The notes beneath the pieces were generated by a model. That model worked only from the letters and a program-made list of their open reading frames with translations. It searched no databases and was not told the origin of the DNA. The position numbers and the translations under genes were made by a program. Shown piece after piece: positions 1-11,444 of a stretch of 64,000 nt of DNA (within the stretch, counting starts at the first letter, position 1; each line of letters begins with the position of its first letter). Origin of the DNA: Usnea hakonensis (taxonomy: Eukaryota > Ascomycota > Lecanoromycetes > Lecanorales > Parmeliaceae); the NCBI GenBank assembly GCA_013423325.1, contig BLJB01000035.1, positions 248,001-312,000 of the forward strand, read 5' to 3'.

Positions 1-2742
1 GCAAGGAAAGATGGTGCTGCTGAGATGGGCGTTCATCCTGCAGCGAGCCTTGCCTCTCTCAATGCATCTGGTAGAGCTATGTTCTCACAGAATACCCGCA
101 GTGCTAGCGATGACTCCGAACATGGCATGCTGCATTTTCTCTCGCTTGTTTGCCAAGCTTACGGCATACTGCCTCTTGATCAAATGGGTGGTATCGTACA
201 CGAAGAACCAGGAAAGCCGTCGAAGTCGTCAAATTTGAAGCAGAACAATTCGAACGAAGTAAGTATTGCACGTGCTATCCAGCAAGCATCAATCAATGCT
301 AGTGGCTCCAGGGAGCTGAAATTAGAAGTTTTGAGATCCTGCATCAACGTGTGTGAGGCTTTGCCAGACCTTGGTGGCGCTCTGAAGTACTCTGCAGAAC
401 TACTTCGCGCTGGTGGTAGTGGAATCGCGCCTGGACCGGACAGCAGTGATGGCTCTCCCGACCTACCAGTCGAAGAACAGATACGGCTCTCCAACAATAT
501 TTCTCGGACTTTGAGCGCGGCACGCCATTTAGGCCTGCAGCATCTAGAAGCAGACTATTGGGACGAATTCCTTGTGAGAGGAGTTGAAGTTGTGGAGAGC
601 AGTCGATCGAAATTACTGGCGTCACATGCCAAATCAGAGCTGGAAGTTGTCGAAACAATCGAAGCCAAGAAGGAGAAGGATCCTTTCATATATAATCCCT
701 TTTTGAAAAATGCGTCAGCTGCAGCAGAGCCTTTGTTGGTAGCGCAGGAAGAAGCTTTCTTCCGAGTGACCCTGCAAAATCTTTATGACTTTGACGTTGT
801 AGTAGAAAATATCGAGCTGCTGTCCGATGGTCTACCCTTTGAGTGCTCACCTGAGACTACATTGATAGGGCCTTACAGGACGCAAAGTCTCCTCCTGAGT
901 GGCACACCGCTGGCGGCCGGCTCCCTGTCCATCAGCGGATGCACTGTTAAGGTACAGGGCTGCAGAAAACGGATGTTTTTCACATATACCAAGCCATGGG
1001 CGTTGAAACTCGACATCAAAGGTCGACACGCTGGCCTGGCACAGAAGTTGCATCCGAAATCTACTGCGTTAGATCCTGTCAAAGGTAACGTCCTTCCTTC
1101 ACAAGGGCCTACTGCCACCACGCTTGCTTTGAAAGTCACTGGAGCACAGCCTAGTATCAGCGTGAAATCAATCTCACTGCCTCAATCTGCCATTATGCTC
1201 CTTGAGGGGGAAACTAGAACCTTCACCGTATCTTTGGAAAACACGTCTCTGAGCATACCAATGGATTTGGTCCTCCTATCGTTCAACGACTCAACAGCGT
1301 CACAGCTGCTCTCTGCGCTCGCCAACAAAGACCTTTCACCAGTGGAGCTCTATGAGCTCGAGTTTGCCGCCGCACACAAGCAGTCTTTCCGAAGGCACCG
1401 CAAAGACAAGGATCGGGACCTTTTGATCGAACCTGGTGGCGAAGCGACCTTTGAGATAGAGGTACTAGGCAAACCTCAATTGTCATACGGGAAGATTCAA
1501 GTTGACTATGGCTATCTTGGTATTCCCAAAACTGATATCAAGGAAACTTTCTACACTCGACAGCTCGTTATTCCTATCACCATCACAGTCAATGCCAGCA
1601 TCACTCTCGTGCGCAATGACGTCGTTTCTTTACCAAGCGACTATGCTCGAAGAAACAAGCACGCTCCAACTGGCCCAGAGAGCCCTCCACTCGAAACAAA
1701 CAATTCAAACACCACCACCGCCGCATCCTACCCACCTAAAGACAACTCCAATTCTCTCTCATCGCCAGAATGCCTACTCCTCCTAGACCTCCGCAACTCT
1801 TGGTCAAACACACTCACCATAACCATCAACCTCCAATCCCCGCAAACCCCCACCAAAACCCTCACCCACACCCTCCACCCAAATACAACCCACCGAGCCC
1901 CCATCTTCCTCCCCCGCCTCCACCTCCCACAAGCCCACGACCCAATCCCCTCCCTCAACCCGCGCCACGCCCGCCAATTCGTCGTCTCCTCCACCACCAA
2001 ACCCACCCCCGAAACCGAACGAGCAACGCGCGAAGCATTCTGGTACCGCGAAGCCCTCCTCTCCCTCCTCCAGGCCACCTGGAAAGAAGAAAGCACCGGC
2101 AGACACGGCGTCGTGGAGCTCCGAGGCCTGCGATTAACCCCGCGCATGGTCGCGGCGTTGAAGCTGGAAGATCTGGACATCAGCATGGCGGTTTCCCTCG
2201 CGGAACCGCCTTCGACACTTGCTCCTCCTCCTCCTCCTGTCAGGCAGCTCGATCCGACTACCTTTGCCGTCCCAACGCAGAGGTTCCTGCAGATAACAAC
2301 CACGCTGCGCAACCGCTCCATGTCCCCTATCACGCCTCTCCTCCGCCTCCAACCCAGCCTTGCGAATCAACCGCCGAGCATCGCGCTCGATTTGAGTAAG
2401 CGGTTATTGGTGAATGGCGTCTTGCAGCGAGCTGTGCCGGTGATTTCGCCGGGAGAGGAAATTAGAGTGGAAACAGGGTTTGTGGTGCTGTGTAGGGGGA
2501 GGTATGAGTGGGGGGTTTTGGTGGAGGAGGTGGGTGGTAAGGGGAGGGAGAGGGAGATGGGGAAGAGGGAGAGGGCTGCTACGGGGGAGAGGGTGTTGGA
2601 GGATGGGGGGAGGAGGGTGTGGTGTGGGGAGCAGCCGTGTACGGTTGTGGCGGAGGATGTGGTGGATGATGATGATGGTGAGGATGGGGATGGGGATGGG
2701 GAGGAAGGAATGGTGGGAGAAGAAGACGAAGGTGATGCATGA
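1..2742 (+). CDS. TRS120: TRAPP II subunit Trs120/TRAPPC9 (5' partial)
   Basis: Subunit of the TRAPP II tethering complex, which activates Rab GTPases (Ypt31/Rab11 class) at the late Golgi; the Aspergillus orthologue is HypA. The frame is open from base 1, so the true N-terminus lies upstream; the first Met in the window is at 25. About 905 residues are visible without an intron. Family-typical stretches include KEKDPFIYNPFLK (near residue 210 of the visible part), a beta-rich middle resembling TRAPP beta-sandwich domains, and the phrase DYGYLGIPKTDIKETFYTRQ. The C-terminus is an acidic Asp/Glu/Gly tail. Base composition is odd: about 1,740-2,000 is C-rich and nearly G-free on the coding strand, while 2,440-2,720 is G-rich and nearly C-free. 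Family assignment is by recognition of these motifs; I am fairly sure. Confidence 0.85.
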   Translation, partial: ARKDGAAEMGVHPAASLASLNASGRAMFSQNTRSASDDSEHGMLHFLSLVCQAYGILPLDQMGGIVHEEPGKPSKSSNLKQNNSNEVSIARAIQQASINASGSRELKLEVLRSCINVCEALPDLGGALKYSAELLRAGGSGIAPGPDSSDGSPDLPVEEQIRLSNNISRTLSAARHLGLQHLEADYWDEFLVRGVEVVESSRSKLLASHAKSELEVVETIEAKKEKDPFIYNPFLKNASAAAEPLLVAQEEAFFRVTLQNLYDFDVVVENIELLSDGLPFECSPETTLIGPYRTQSLLLSGTPLAAGSLSISGCTVKVQGCRKRMFFTYTKPWALKLDIKGRHAGLAQKLHPKSTALDPVKGNVLPSQGPTATTLALKVTGAQPSISVKSISLPQSAIMLLEGETRTFTVSLENTSLSIPMDLVLLSFNDSTASQLLSALANKDLSPVELYELEFAAAHKQSFRRHRKDKDRDLLIEPGGEATFEIEVLGKPQLSYGKIQVDYGYLGIPKTDIKETFYTRQLVIPITITVNASITLVRNDVVSLPSDYARRNKHAPTGPESPPLETNNSNTTTAASYPPKDNSNSLSSPECLLLLDLRNSWSNTLTITINLQSPQTPTKTLTHTLHPNTTHRAPIFLPRLHLPQAHDPIPSLNPRHARQFVVSSTTKPTPETERATREAFWYREALLSLLQATWKEESTGRHGVVELRGLRLTPRMVAALKLEDLDISMAVSLAEPPSTLAPPPPPVRQLDPTTFAVPTQRFLQITTTLRNRSMSPITPLLRLQPSLANQPPSIALDLSKRLLVNGVLQRAVPVISPGEEIRVETGFVVLCRGRYEWGVLVEEVGGKGREREMGKRERAATGERVLEDGGRRVWCGEQPCTVVAEDVVDDDDGEDGDGDGEEGMVGEEDEGDA

Positions 2743-3538
2743 GTATTGGCGTTAGCATAATTTATGAGTGGAACTAGCGCGCGTGTTTTTTTGAGATGGT
2801 GGCCTGGGGGCTTGTCTCGACTAAGGGGGTAGTTATTTGTAGACTCAATACTAGACTCATGGTCTTGCTCGTTAACCACTATATCTATGTCCTATGTCAG
2901 ACTCAACACTGCACATTTACCATGTTGATCCATATTTGAAATAAGGAGCAGGCGCTAGTCCTCAAAATGTAGCAGGCCACTCTTCACCCGATACAAACGC
3001 GATATAAGCTTAAGCCTGGGCCAATTAAAGACGTGAGACACTAACCGGCTGGAAATTAGAATCCGGTAAGGCTGTCTTGTGAAGTGAGGTTCGGTCCAAA
3101 GGCAGTGAGGGAAGTTTGCATGGTGTTGCCCGCAAAGAGTTCCGCAGGTTCCTGCAACTTCACTTCACCTTCCTCCGGACGTCATATTCGGCTGCATTCT
3201 AGAGGCGTGTACCCCTGCTATAGGGCGGTCTTTGACCTTGTGTCCCTGTCCTAGTACTTTTCCTTAGCGTGTTATCTCTTGGGTACTTTAATGGCTTTCG
3301 ATCTCCTTTTCTTTCACGTACTTGCTACCTCCATCATATCCACTGAGCTCTTGTGCCGTTCTTGCACCATCGCAAAGCTCTGTGCTCCAAGTTTTCACTG
3401 CTTCGTCTGTTGGCTCCAATCTTTAGCATTCCCATAAACAAAGCATCAGAGTAAGTTGATATGACACTGTTTTGGGCGTCCCTCTGGCGGCTTTTGGATA
3501 TTCAAACGGGTTGCTGACCTAAAGAGAAAGATTTAGCA
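2743..3538. other. Intergenic region, no gene seen
   Basis: Between the TRAPP gene and the F-box-like gene. Only short, interrupted frames occur. It should hold the 3' UTR of the first gene and the promoter or 5' UTR of the second (pyrimidine-rich about 3,230-3,420). I see no repeat or RNA gene. Confidence 0.6.
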
Positions 3539-3653
3539 ATGGGTTCTAATCACTCCGTAGCTGTCGGCAACGAGGACACGCCCCCTGCTATGGTCGTTTA
3601 CCAGGCAAAGGGAGAGGGCACAGTAGCTCACTCCAAGGTCTGTTCCCCACCCA

Positions 3654-4570
3654 ATGGCATACCAACACGGGAGACTCACTATCGGAAAGGACGAGATTGA
3701 TAGCGTTTTCCCTCTCACTAAGCTTCCAACTGAGCTTCAGAACAAGATCATTGGATACTGCATGACAGCAACAGATCATGAGATCAAGTTTCCATGCCTC
3801 ACCAACGCCGACTATAAGCCCAATGTCAACACAAGTCTACTGCTTGCCAAGTATGTCATAGGGATTTTCAGAGTCCACCATCTTGCTGACAAGCACTTTG
3901 CAGTCACCACATTTACCACGAAGCTCACTACCAGCTTCGCACACAGAACACCTTTGTCTTCGATAACTTTGGGTCTGACCTGAAAACGATAGCGTCGAGT
4001 GTTGGCCCTTCAAAATGCCGCTCCGGAACTTGTGGACATGGCGCTCTGCATCCATCGCTTGCAAAGGTGGTGTTCTATCTGGGTGATGAAGATTTGCCAG
4101 ACTTGGGGGCCGACAAGACACATGCATTTGGATGCGCTCTCCGGTACCTCCGCTCAAAAATTACGGTTGACTCGCTTTACATGAACCTTGCAATGCACAC
4201 GTTCCGAAACAGTGCCGACCTCTCATGGTTCGCGGCTGGTTTGAAAAACATCAAAGTGCAGGACAAGTTTACGGTCGTTGGGGATGAGAAATTTCTTGAT
4301 ATGTGCTTTGGAGATCTGCCCATCACCCTTGGCATGGCATTGATGCCAGTCCACAGCTACTTCCTGGCGTACAACCCTTTCATTAAGTACCCTCCTGGTT
4401 GGTTCACTCATCAGTACGTGCTGGAAGCACACGCCAGCAAAGACACTATTACTCAGCATCATCAAGACCTCGCTAGTAGGAAGGTTGTCCTCGAAGCAGC
4501 GGCGATGTTTGGTGAACCACTTCCTGGAAGGCTGTGGCCACATTTTGATGACTCTGAGGCAGGCCACTAG
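3654..4570 (+). CDS. F-box-like hypothetical protein
   Basis: A small protein with the LPTELQNKIIGYC motif near its N-terminus, like the LPPELRNxIY start of the expanded F-box-like families in Dothideomycetes; such proteins are presumed SCF adaptors, but no substrate can be named. The coding frame shifts once, and this is explained by an intron at 3851-3903 (GTATGT donor, TGCTGAC branch point, TTTGCAG acceptor) that joins LLLAN to HHIYHEAHYQLRTQNTF in phase, a typical continuation of this family. The start is uncertain. The ATG at 3654 is the simplest choice. An upstream ATG at 3539 with an intron at 3638-3689 is also in phase and would give a different N-terminus. Stop TAG ends at 4570. Confidence 0.6.
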
Positions 4571-4707
4571 GACCCGCAAGGCTGTTCTCTCATTCTTTTT
4601 CGTTTGTGTTCAGCATACAGGCCAAGACACTAGCCACCCAAAATGTTCGTTCCCCAGGCCTTCAATTGGCAGCACTAGTGTTTCGTCGTTGCATCCGTGA
4701 CTGGCGG

Positions 4708-5232
4708 TCACAGGCATTTCATCACAAGATCCACTGTATCATAGAACAATTCGCGCCTAGCTTCGAATTTGCTCAATCCTAATCCCACTAATACAGTCCT
4801 CTTCTCTTCGGGATTCTTTGTGACGATTGCGCTCGCAATTTGCGTAGCATATAGCTGACCCACAGTCTCCCTCTCCGATGTAGATCCCCCGAGAAGTGTC
4901 TTGGGCGATAGGTGAGCCAGAGGTAGAAGAGAATCTGTATCATCGCCAGAAGGCATGTATTGATCTACGAAGTTGGGATTAGGGGAGTCTAGAGGTACAT
5001 GGATCTGGAGATGGGTTAGAGCTGCGAGAGTGCTGGGACACGAATAATGCCAGACCCACTGTGCAAGCCTTCCACCCTGCGTAATTGTGATGATGATCTT
5101 GTCGGAGAATGTCGTCGATGCGACATCTGTGCGTATGTCATCTATCGTGCCGACCGCTTGCTTGGTGATGGCCGGGTAGGATGGAGAAATGGTGGGGACT
5201 TGGGATGAGTCTGATGCCATTGGAAGTGGCAT
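4708..5232 (-). CDS. Proteasome assembly chaperone 3 (PAC3/Psmg3 family)
   Basis: A 174-residue single-exon protein. It carries the family pattern TFSDKIIITITQGGRLAQWV (about residues 40-60) and a C-terminal half with LLGGSTSERETVGQLYATQI and the phrase GLGLSKFEARRELFYDTVDLV, which I recognise from fungal proteasome assembly chaperone 3 proteins. The family acts as a heterodimer (Pba3-Pba4 in yeast) that helps order alpha subunits during assembly of the 20S core. Length fits the family. It converges with the F-box-like gene (138 bp gap) and lies divergently from the helicase gene downstream on the + strand. Confidence 0.75.
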   Translation of the reverse strand: MPLPMASDSSQVPTISPSYPAITKQAVGTIDDIRTDVASTTFSDKIIITITQGGRLAQWVWHYSCPSTLAALTHLQIHVPLDSPNPNFVDQYMPSGDDTDSLLPLAHLSPKTLLGGSTSERETVGQLYATQIASAIVTKNPEEKRTVLVGLGLSKFEARRELFYDTVDLVMKCL

Positions 5233-5833
5233 TTCGATTGCAGTGAGGTCTGGTCACTTCATAAATTGAAGACAGCGTTACATTGATCTACATGGAATTA
5301 TAAGATGCTGGAGCTGGTGAGATGGAAGGAAGGAGGTTGCCTCAGTCCCTCAGCAAATTACGAAATGCAAAAGTAAATGACGGGTAAATAAATTAGCGTG
5401 GCCATGTTTTTTTTTTACCATTTTAATTACAACCCTCGGTCTGATGGACTCTACGGAGTACTTTAAAATCTTAAAATTCTTCTTTTTACATCATTTTCTC
5501 CAAAAAGTAAACTGGACGTGATGTTCATGACAACTAATCTCTGAAAATGTGCACCTTGAGAGGAGCGTGAATACATTCGTAGGTGGGGCCTGAAGATGCC
5601 AATGGAAGACACATGCTTCAATGGTGCAAGGCATGAAAATAACTCCAGATGCAACAACCCGAAAATTCAATTTTCTCTGGTACAGCTGAAATCAATGACA
5701 AAAAGCTATCGAGAAGAGTTGTGACGCCTTGACCAATTCATGTTAGTGAATACGGTCATAGCAGACTTGAAAGGATCCCGGGGAATTTTGGAAATCTATA
5801 AAATCTTTAGCTGGCAACGCTATCACGGCCGAA
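5233..5833. other. Divergent promoter region
   Basis: Gap between the minus-strand chaperone gene and the plus-strand helicase gene. It is AT-rich, with a T-run near 5,407-5,416. No coding frame is convincing. It presumably carries both promoters. Confidence 0.5.
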
Positions 5834-8800
5834 ATGCCAAAATTCATTCCTCGGCAGAGAAAACACAAAGTAAGGCGGAGGCTAGAGCAAGATGCTGGTA
5901 ACGTGGGTTTCCCAACTGGCGATGACAGTAATGCAGTGGAGATCACTCCTAGCACCACCACCGAAAGAGAAAAGAAAAGATTGGACATGAAAGCTGCATT
6001 ACGAGCTCAGCAGCCAAGGATCTCTAGCAAGAAACAAAAAAGACTTGACAAGTATATCGTACGTAGGCTGCCTGTTCGAAAAAGGCCAGGCTAACACCCC
6101 CAGGACAAAAAATTAAGGAAAGACGAAAACCTTGACCTGATTAAGAGTTTAGCGAGCGCCAAAGTGGACACTTCGTTGCTGCGTAGTTCGCGGAATCTGG
6201 GCGGAAGGCCAGTCAAGCGTGAGGTACTCTCGCAAGCTTTAAAGGAAAGCAAAGCGGGTGTGAACCTCGAAAAGAATCGTGAGTTGTTGTTCGAAGACCA
6301 CGACGACCAAAGTGACAGCTCTGAAGTATCCAAGGATCTGGAACCCTCTGCCGCTCGTCATTCTGCAATCAAAGCTCCAATAAAGCCAGCATTTGGTAGT
6401 GGTCTAAAACGGCCACTGGAAAATAGTGTGGATGGCAATCCGACTATAAAAAAGAGAAGGCGCCTAAAAAAGACCAACGATCTCTCTACTCCAAACCTCG
6501 AGCTGCCCTGGGAGGGTTTTAGCTCAGATAGTGATTCGGTCGCCTCTTCTCACATTTTGCCCTCTCCAACAGTGTCGATGGGATCGGAGACGGATTCGAA
6601 CGAGGAGCTATCTGCAGATTCTGACGAGTTACTCAGAAGTAGTGAGCCTGAAATATCTACAGAAGAAAGTGAGAATGATGACTATGATCCTGAGGAGCGC
6701 AAAGAACGGTCTTCAGCATTCAAGGCGTGGGCTACGAGCCAAGTTAACGAAGTTTTGGGTTTCAAACCCACTGCCGAGATACCTGGTACGTTCCAAAACG
6801 GTTCTTCCGTTGGGCGACCAACCTCTATCCCCAGAGCACCAGAGCAAGACCCTTTGCCGCCAGAACTGGAGGTAAGAAGCAAGGTAATAAGGCGCAAAGC
6901 TTTTAGCGTGAAGGTAGACCGACCACCCGACGTCCAAGACGCTCGTTTGGGTCTACCTGTGGTGGGCGAGGAACAGAAGATCATGGAAGCTATCTATAAT
7001 AATCCCACGGTCGTCATCTGGGGAGCGACAGGATCTGGAAAAACGACCCAAGTGCCTCAATTTCTGTACGAAGCCGGCTTTGGTAGTCCTGACAGTCCAA
7101 ATCCTGGGATGATAGGTGTTACCCAACCTCGACGGGTCGCCGCTGTCAGCATGGCAAAACGAGTTGGTGACGAGCTCGGTGGAGTGGGAGAGAAAGTTTC
7201 CTACCAGATCCGCTTTGATAGCTCAGTCAGCAGCACGACTGCTATCAAATTCATGACTGATGGTATCCTAATCCGAGAGATTGCAAATGACTTTGCTCTG
7301 TTCAAGTACTCTGCCATCATTATCGACGAAGCCCACGAGCGTAGCGCTAACACTGACATCTTGATCGGGATGGTGAGTAGGATCGTTGATCTTCGGGCTA
7401 CGATGAGTAGGGAAGATGAGAAGATCAAGCCTTTGAAGCTAGTAATCATGTCTGCGACTTTGCGAATCACAGACTTCTTGGAAAATCCGAATCTCTTCCG
7501 CAGCGGCACTCCTCCTTTAATACAAGCTGAAGGACGACAGTACCCTGTAACGACTCACTTTGCGCGTAGGACGCAAAGAGACTACATCGATGAAGTATTC
7601 GAAAAAGTCTGCAAAGGTCACAAGAAGCTTCCGCCAGGAGGGATGCTGGTCTTCCTGACGGGTCAGAATGAGATTACTGCTTTGTCAAAACGGTTGAAAG
7701 AGGCTCTTGCCAATTCACAAGGAAGTCAATTCAATGGCCATAGAGTACGGATCTCGGCAAGTGAGGTGCCCCTCGAGACAGAAGATCTTGAGTTAGGCAA
7801 CGATACTCTTGAATCTGGCGCATTCGAGGACAACGAAGTGAGCGATGGACTTCTATTCGACAGTGAAGACGATCAAGATTTCGAAGTCGATGACTCCACG
7901 CCAGCATCCTCAAAGGTCCATGTCCTCCCGCTCTACTCTCAGCTACAGACAAAGGATCAGCTTCGCGTTTTCGAACCACCCCCCAAGAACTCTAGAATGA
8001 TCGTACTAGCTACCAACGTGGCAGAAACCAGTCTAACAATCCCAGGAATTCGCTACGTCTTCGATTGCGGTCGCGCGAAGGAGAAAAAGTACGATCGCTT
8101 GACTGGCGTTCAAAGTTTCGAAGTAGGCTGGATCAGTAAAGCGAGTGCTAGTCAGCGTGCCGGACGTGCCGGAAGAACAGGGCCCGGACATTGTTATAGG
8201 CTTTACTCGTCAGCCGTCTACGAGCGTGACTTTGAAGAGCATGCAGAGCCAGAGATACTGCGTATGCCGGCTGAAGGTGTCGTGCTGCAGCTGAAGAGCA
8301 TGGACTTGCAGCATGTCGTGAATTTCCCGTTTCCAACACCTCCAGATCGACAGAGTCTCATTAAAGCTGAAAGGCTGCTCAACTACTTGGGCGCGATCTC
8401 GAGTGTAGGCAAAATCACGTCCGTTGGGCGCGAGCTGTCCAACTATCCCCTATCGCCACGCTTTTCCAAAATGCTCACAATCGGCCACCAGCACGACTGC
8501 ATGCCGTACACTATCGCCCTCGTTGCAGCACTAGCCAGCGTTGGATTGTTCATTCCCCAAAATCAGCTCAATTTAACTTCATCCACGCAGCCAGAATCCT
8601 ACACCACTGAAGACCGCTTGGCAGAAGACGCCCGAGTACAGCTGAAGAAGCAATATAACCACGCTCACCAGCTTCTTAGCCGCCATTCCTCGACTTCTGA
8701 TGCACTGAAGGGACTTACCGCCCTTTGTGCTTACGTGTATGCTCCCTTGAAAGAGAATTTTTGCAGGGAGATGTTTCTCTCCCCTAAAGCACTCAGCGAG

Positions 8801-9460
8801 GCTAGTAACCTCTGCACACAGCTCATGAACATTGTCCGCAACAACAACACCGCCCTTCTTGCACACAGCATCTCTTCTAAATTGCCAAGCCCATCAAAGA
8901 CTCAAGTTGCAGCCCTTCAGCAATTCACCGCGGCAGCATTTATCGATCAGGTAGCCATCCTCGCCTCTGCATCACCGTCACCGCCAGATCTCCCCCGTAA
9001 ACCGTCTCGAGCCATTGATGTGCCCTATCTGCCACTATTCCCCATCAACGCAAAGCGCAGGGCGGATACCGACATCATCGACATAGCTGTCTTCATCCAC
9101 CCCTCCTCTGTCCTCGCGCACATCGCAACAAAGGATCTCCCAACCTACGTCGTCTACAGCCACCTTCAGCGCGGTACGACCGCCACCATCGACGGTGCAA
9201 AGAAGCCAAGGACGAGGATGCATGCCCTTACTGCTGTGACGGCGAAGCAAATTGCGGGATTAGCCAAGGGTACAACATTATTGGAGTATGGGAAGCCGAT
9301 TGGGAAGATTGAGGAAGCAGATAGTAAGACGAGGACGTGTTGGGTGGTACCGTCGCTTGTGGGCGAGAAGGGAAGCATGGGGTGGCCGTTGCCGGCGCAG
9401 AAGGTGGTGCAGAAGAAGGATGGGAGGGGCGAGTGGAGTGTGGAGAAGGTGATTGCTTAG
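5834..9460 (+). CDS. ECM16: DEAH-box RNA helicase Ecm16/Dhr1 (DHX37)
   Basis: Nucleolar helicase that releases U3 snoRNA from pre-ribosomes during 18S rRNA maturation (family knowledge). Two exons: 5834-6058 and 6104-9460, with a 45-nt intron that has GTACGT, a CTAAC branch point and CAG; the join reads KRLDKYI then DKKLRKDENLDLIKSLA, a conserved N-terminal signature of this family. The protein is about 1,193 residues. A basic and acidic low-complexity N-terminus leads to the helicase core: motif I GATGSGKTTQ (about 382), Ia TQPRRVAA, motif II DEAH (about 483), motif III SAT, then a long acidic insert between the RecA lobes, motif V-type ATNVAETSLTIPG and motif VI QRAGRAGRTGPG. The HA2/OB-fold region follows. 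The acidic insert and the N-terminal motif separate it from Prp-type splicing helicases. Confidence 0.92.
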
Positions 9461-9709
9461 TCTCGAGTTTTCAGTCATGATACTCATTTCTTCAAATTGG
9501 AAAGACTTTACAATCCCGAATATCTATGATTACATACGACGTTTGCCTCCGGAGAGGTATCATTATAACGGACGCTAATGGTTCGAAAAAAAAAAAACCG
9601 TTTGTGGAATCCCTCTCTTCTGATCATATACATCGTCAATCAGCTGTCCGCATATCATAACAGAGTCTCCAAACATTTATACCCACCGATTTCGCAAGAC
9701 GGCCTCAGC

Positions 9710-10537
9710 TCACAGCTTATGCCGTTTCTCCCCACTAGCAATCTTGCGAAACTCCTCCTGCGGCACCCCAGACGTGAACCGCTCCAAAAGCCCAAACACC
9801 TCTGCCACATTCTGCTCATCCATCACCGTCTGCTCCGGCTTCCGAATCAACGCCTTCACCTTAACCAAACTCTCCCCATTAAGATGATCTCCCAGCCGCT
9901 CATGCACCTCCCTCATCACCTCCGCGAAAAACCTCTCATGCTCGTCCTTGCCGGTGTCGAAAACCTTATTCACAAACCCACTCGCCAGCAATTCCTCCGC
10001 CGTGATCCGCTTGCTCATAATCAGCGCCTCGTTCGCTTTGCTGATGCCCAGTCGCTGCACAAAGGCACGACTTGCGCCTCCTTCGGCGACTAAGCCTAGC
10101 GATGTGAAGGGCGTGAGGAGGAAGGTGTGCGGGGTGCAGTAGATGAAATCCGAGTGCGCGACGAGCGCGGCGGAGAGGCCGATGACGGGGCCGTTGAGGG
10201 CTGTGATGAGGATTTTGGGGTGCGTGTAGAAGGCGTTTGCGACTTCGAGGTTGTTGCTGGCTATGTTGCGGAGGGTTTCGCGGTGGACGTTGGTGTTGTT
10301 GTTGGGGGTAGGGCGGCTGACGGAGACGTCGGCGCCGGCGGAGAAGTAGCGGCCTACGCCGGTTAGGACGGTGATGGAGATGTGGGGGAGGGTGGCGATG
10401 GAGCGGAGGAGTTGGCCGAGGTGGTAGTAGAGGTCTTGGGTCAAGGCGTTGAGTTTGGTGGGGTTGTTGATGGTTACGAAGGCGATTCTGTCTTTGGTGG
10501 TGAGGGTGAGGCGCGGGTCTGGGGGAGGGAGAGCCAT
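9710..10537 (-). CDS. ECI1: Peroxisomal 3,2-trans-enoyl-CoA isomerase (Eci1-like)
   Basis: A 275-residue crotonase-fold enzyme that should move the double bond of unsaturated fatty-acyl-CoAs into the 2-trans position for beta-oxidation. Visible crotonase features: INNPTKLNALT near the N-terminus, GVGRYFSAGADVS (oxyanion loop, about residue 60), ALNGPVIGLSAALVAHSDFI, and LGLVAEGGASRAFVQRLG, whose Glu in the LVAEGG position matches the catalytic Glu of Eci1-type isomerases. The C-terminus is HKL, a variant peroxisomal targeting signal; yeast Eci1 ends in HRL. Single exon. The coding strand is C-rich in its 5' half and G-rich towards the 3' end, or the mirror of this as read on the + strand. A plain enoyl-CoA hydratase is the main alternative. 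Confidence 0.85.
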   Translation of the reverse strand: MALPPPDPRLTLTTKDRIAFVTINNPTKLNALTQDLYYHLGQLLRSIATLPHISITVLTGVGRYFSAGADVSVSRPTPNNNTNVHRETLRNIASNNLEVANAFYTHPKILITALNGPVIGLSAALVAHSDFIYCTPHTFLLTPFTSLGLVAEGGASRAFVQRLGISKANEALIMSKRITAEELLASGFVNKVFDTGKDEHERFFAEVMREVHERLGDHLNGESLVKVKALIRKPEQTVMDEQNVAEVFGLLERFTSGVPQEEFRKIASGEKRHKL

Positions 10538-10895
10538 TGTTTTTGGTCTACTGGATGGGAGGGCGATTGAATAGGAGGCGGGTTGGTGGGGGTGTGGTTT
10601 GGAGGTGGCGGGTGGGAGGGGGGTTTCTAGTCAGGGAGGAAGTGGGAGAGAGGAATAGAGATATGGGGATGATTATGGCTCATCGCATTGACAGCTGTGG
10701 AGTTGCGCACGCTGGCATGTCATGCAGAGGAGCAGAGGTCGTTGTTGTTTGAGAGCATTTGAGAGATCCGGAGAAGCTCTTTGCCGAGGTTCAATCGTCA
10801 GCCCTACGGGTACGAAAGAGCATTGAGTAAAGTAGGACAAATTATTTGGAACATTATTGAATACTCCTCATGAAGCATTTTGATCACCTCGCACC
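10538..10895. other. Divergent promoter region
   Basis: Gap between the isomerase gene and the PET100-like gene, which point away from each other. The first 100 bases are G-rich. No coding frame is supported. Confidence 0.5.
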
Positions 10896-11444
10896 ATGGT
10901 TCCAAGACACATAAAACAATTCTGGCAAGCCGCACGCCTTCCAAGATGGAGACTCCCCCCAACCCTCGCAACCCACCACTCAGGCGGCTCCAATCTCGAG
11001 ATCTTCAAAGTACGCCTACCACCCCCTAACACAACCCCCTCCCTCCTTCCCTCCCTCACTCACTCACACATCACTAACTCCCCTACCCATCTCCAGTTCG
11101 GCATGTACATCATGTTCCCCATCGGCTGGATGTACTACTTCGGCGTCAACCTGGAGACGCGGTTCGCGGTGCCGGACTTCTGGCCCGCGCCGGGAACGAC
11201 GCATCGGATTCCGTTTGAGAGGGATGAGTTGAAGGAGTTGGCGGAGAGGTTGAAGGCGGATAGGTTGGAGAAGCGGAGGGTGAGGTTGGAGAGGGAGAGG
11301 AGGGTGGAAGGGGGGGAGGGGGAGGGTGGGGAGAGCGTGGAGGAAGGGGTTGGGGTGGAGGGGGGGAGGGTGGTTAAGGAGGCGGGTGGGACGTTTGGGG
11401 TGGGGTCTATTGAGAGGTGGGCAAGGGGGAGGTGGAGGGATTGA
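10896..11444 (+). CDS. PET100: Cytochrome c oxidase assembly protein Pet100
   Basis: Small inner-membrane mitochondrial chaperone needed to assemble complex IV. Exons 10896-11009 and 11097-11444, with an 87-nt intron (GTACGC, CACTAACTC branch point, CTCCAG); the join gives GGSNLEIFK then FGMYIMFPIGWMYYFG. This is the diagnostic Pet100 block: a membrane segment that starts just after the LEIFKFG motif, then RFAVPDFWPAPGTTHRIPFE. The protein is about 153 residues. The C-terminal half is a charged Arg/Glu helix followed by a Gly/Glu-rich tail encoded in very G-rich DNA (11,270-11,440), which may be lineage-specific padding. Confidence 0.88.
   Translation: MVPRHIKQFWQAARLPRWRLPPTLATHHSGGSNLEIFKVRLPPPNTTPSLLPSLTHSHITNSPTHLQFGMYIMFPIGWMYYFGVNLETRFAVPDFWPAPGTTHRIPFERDELKELAERLKADRLEKRRVRLERERRVEGGEGEGGESVEEGVGVEGGRVVKEAGGTFGVGSIERWARGRWRD

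Noticed and set aside
1728..2399. Long open frames on both strands over the TRAPP gene
   Set aside because: They are shadows caused by C-rich codons of the real gene; their products are Pro/His/Arg-rich with no motif.
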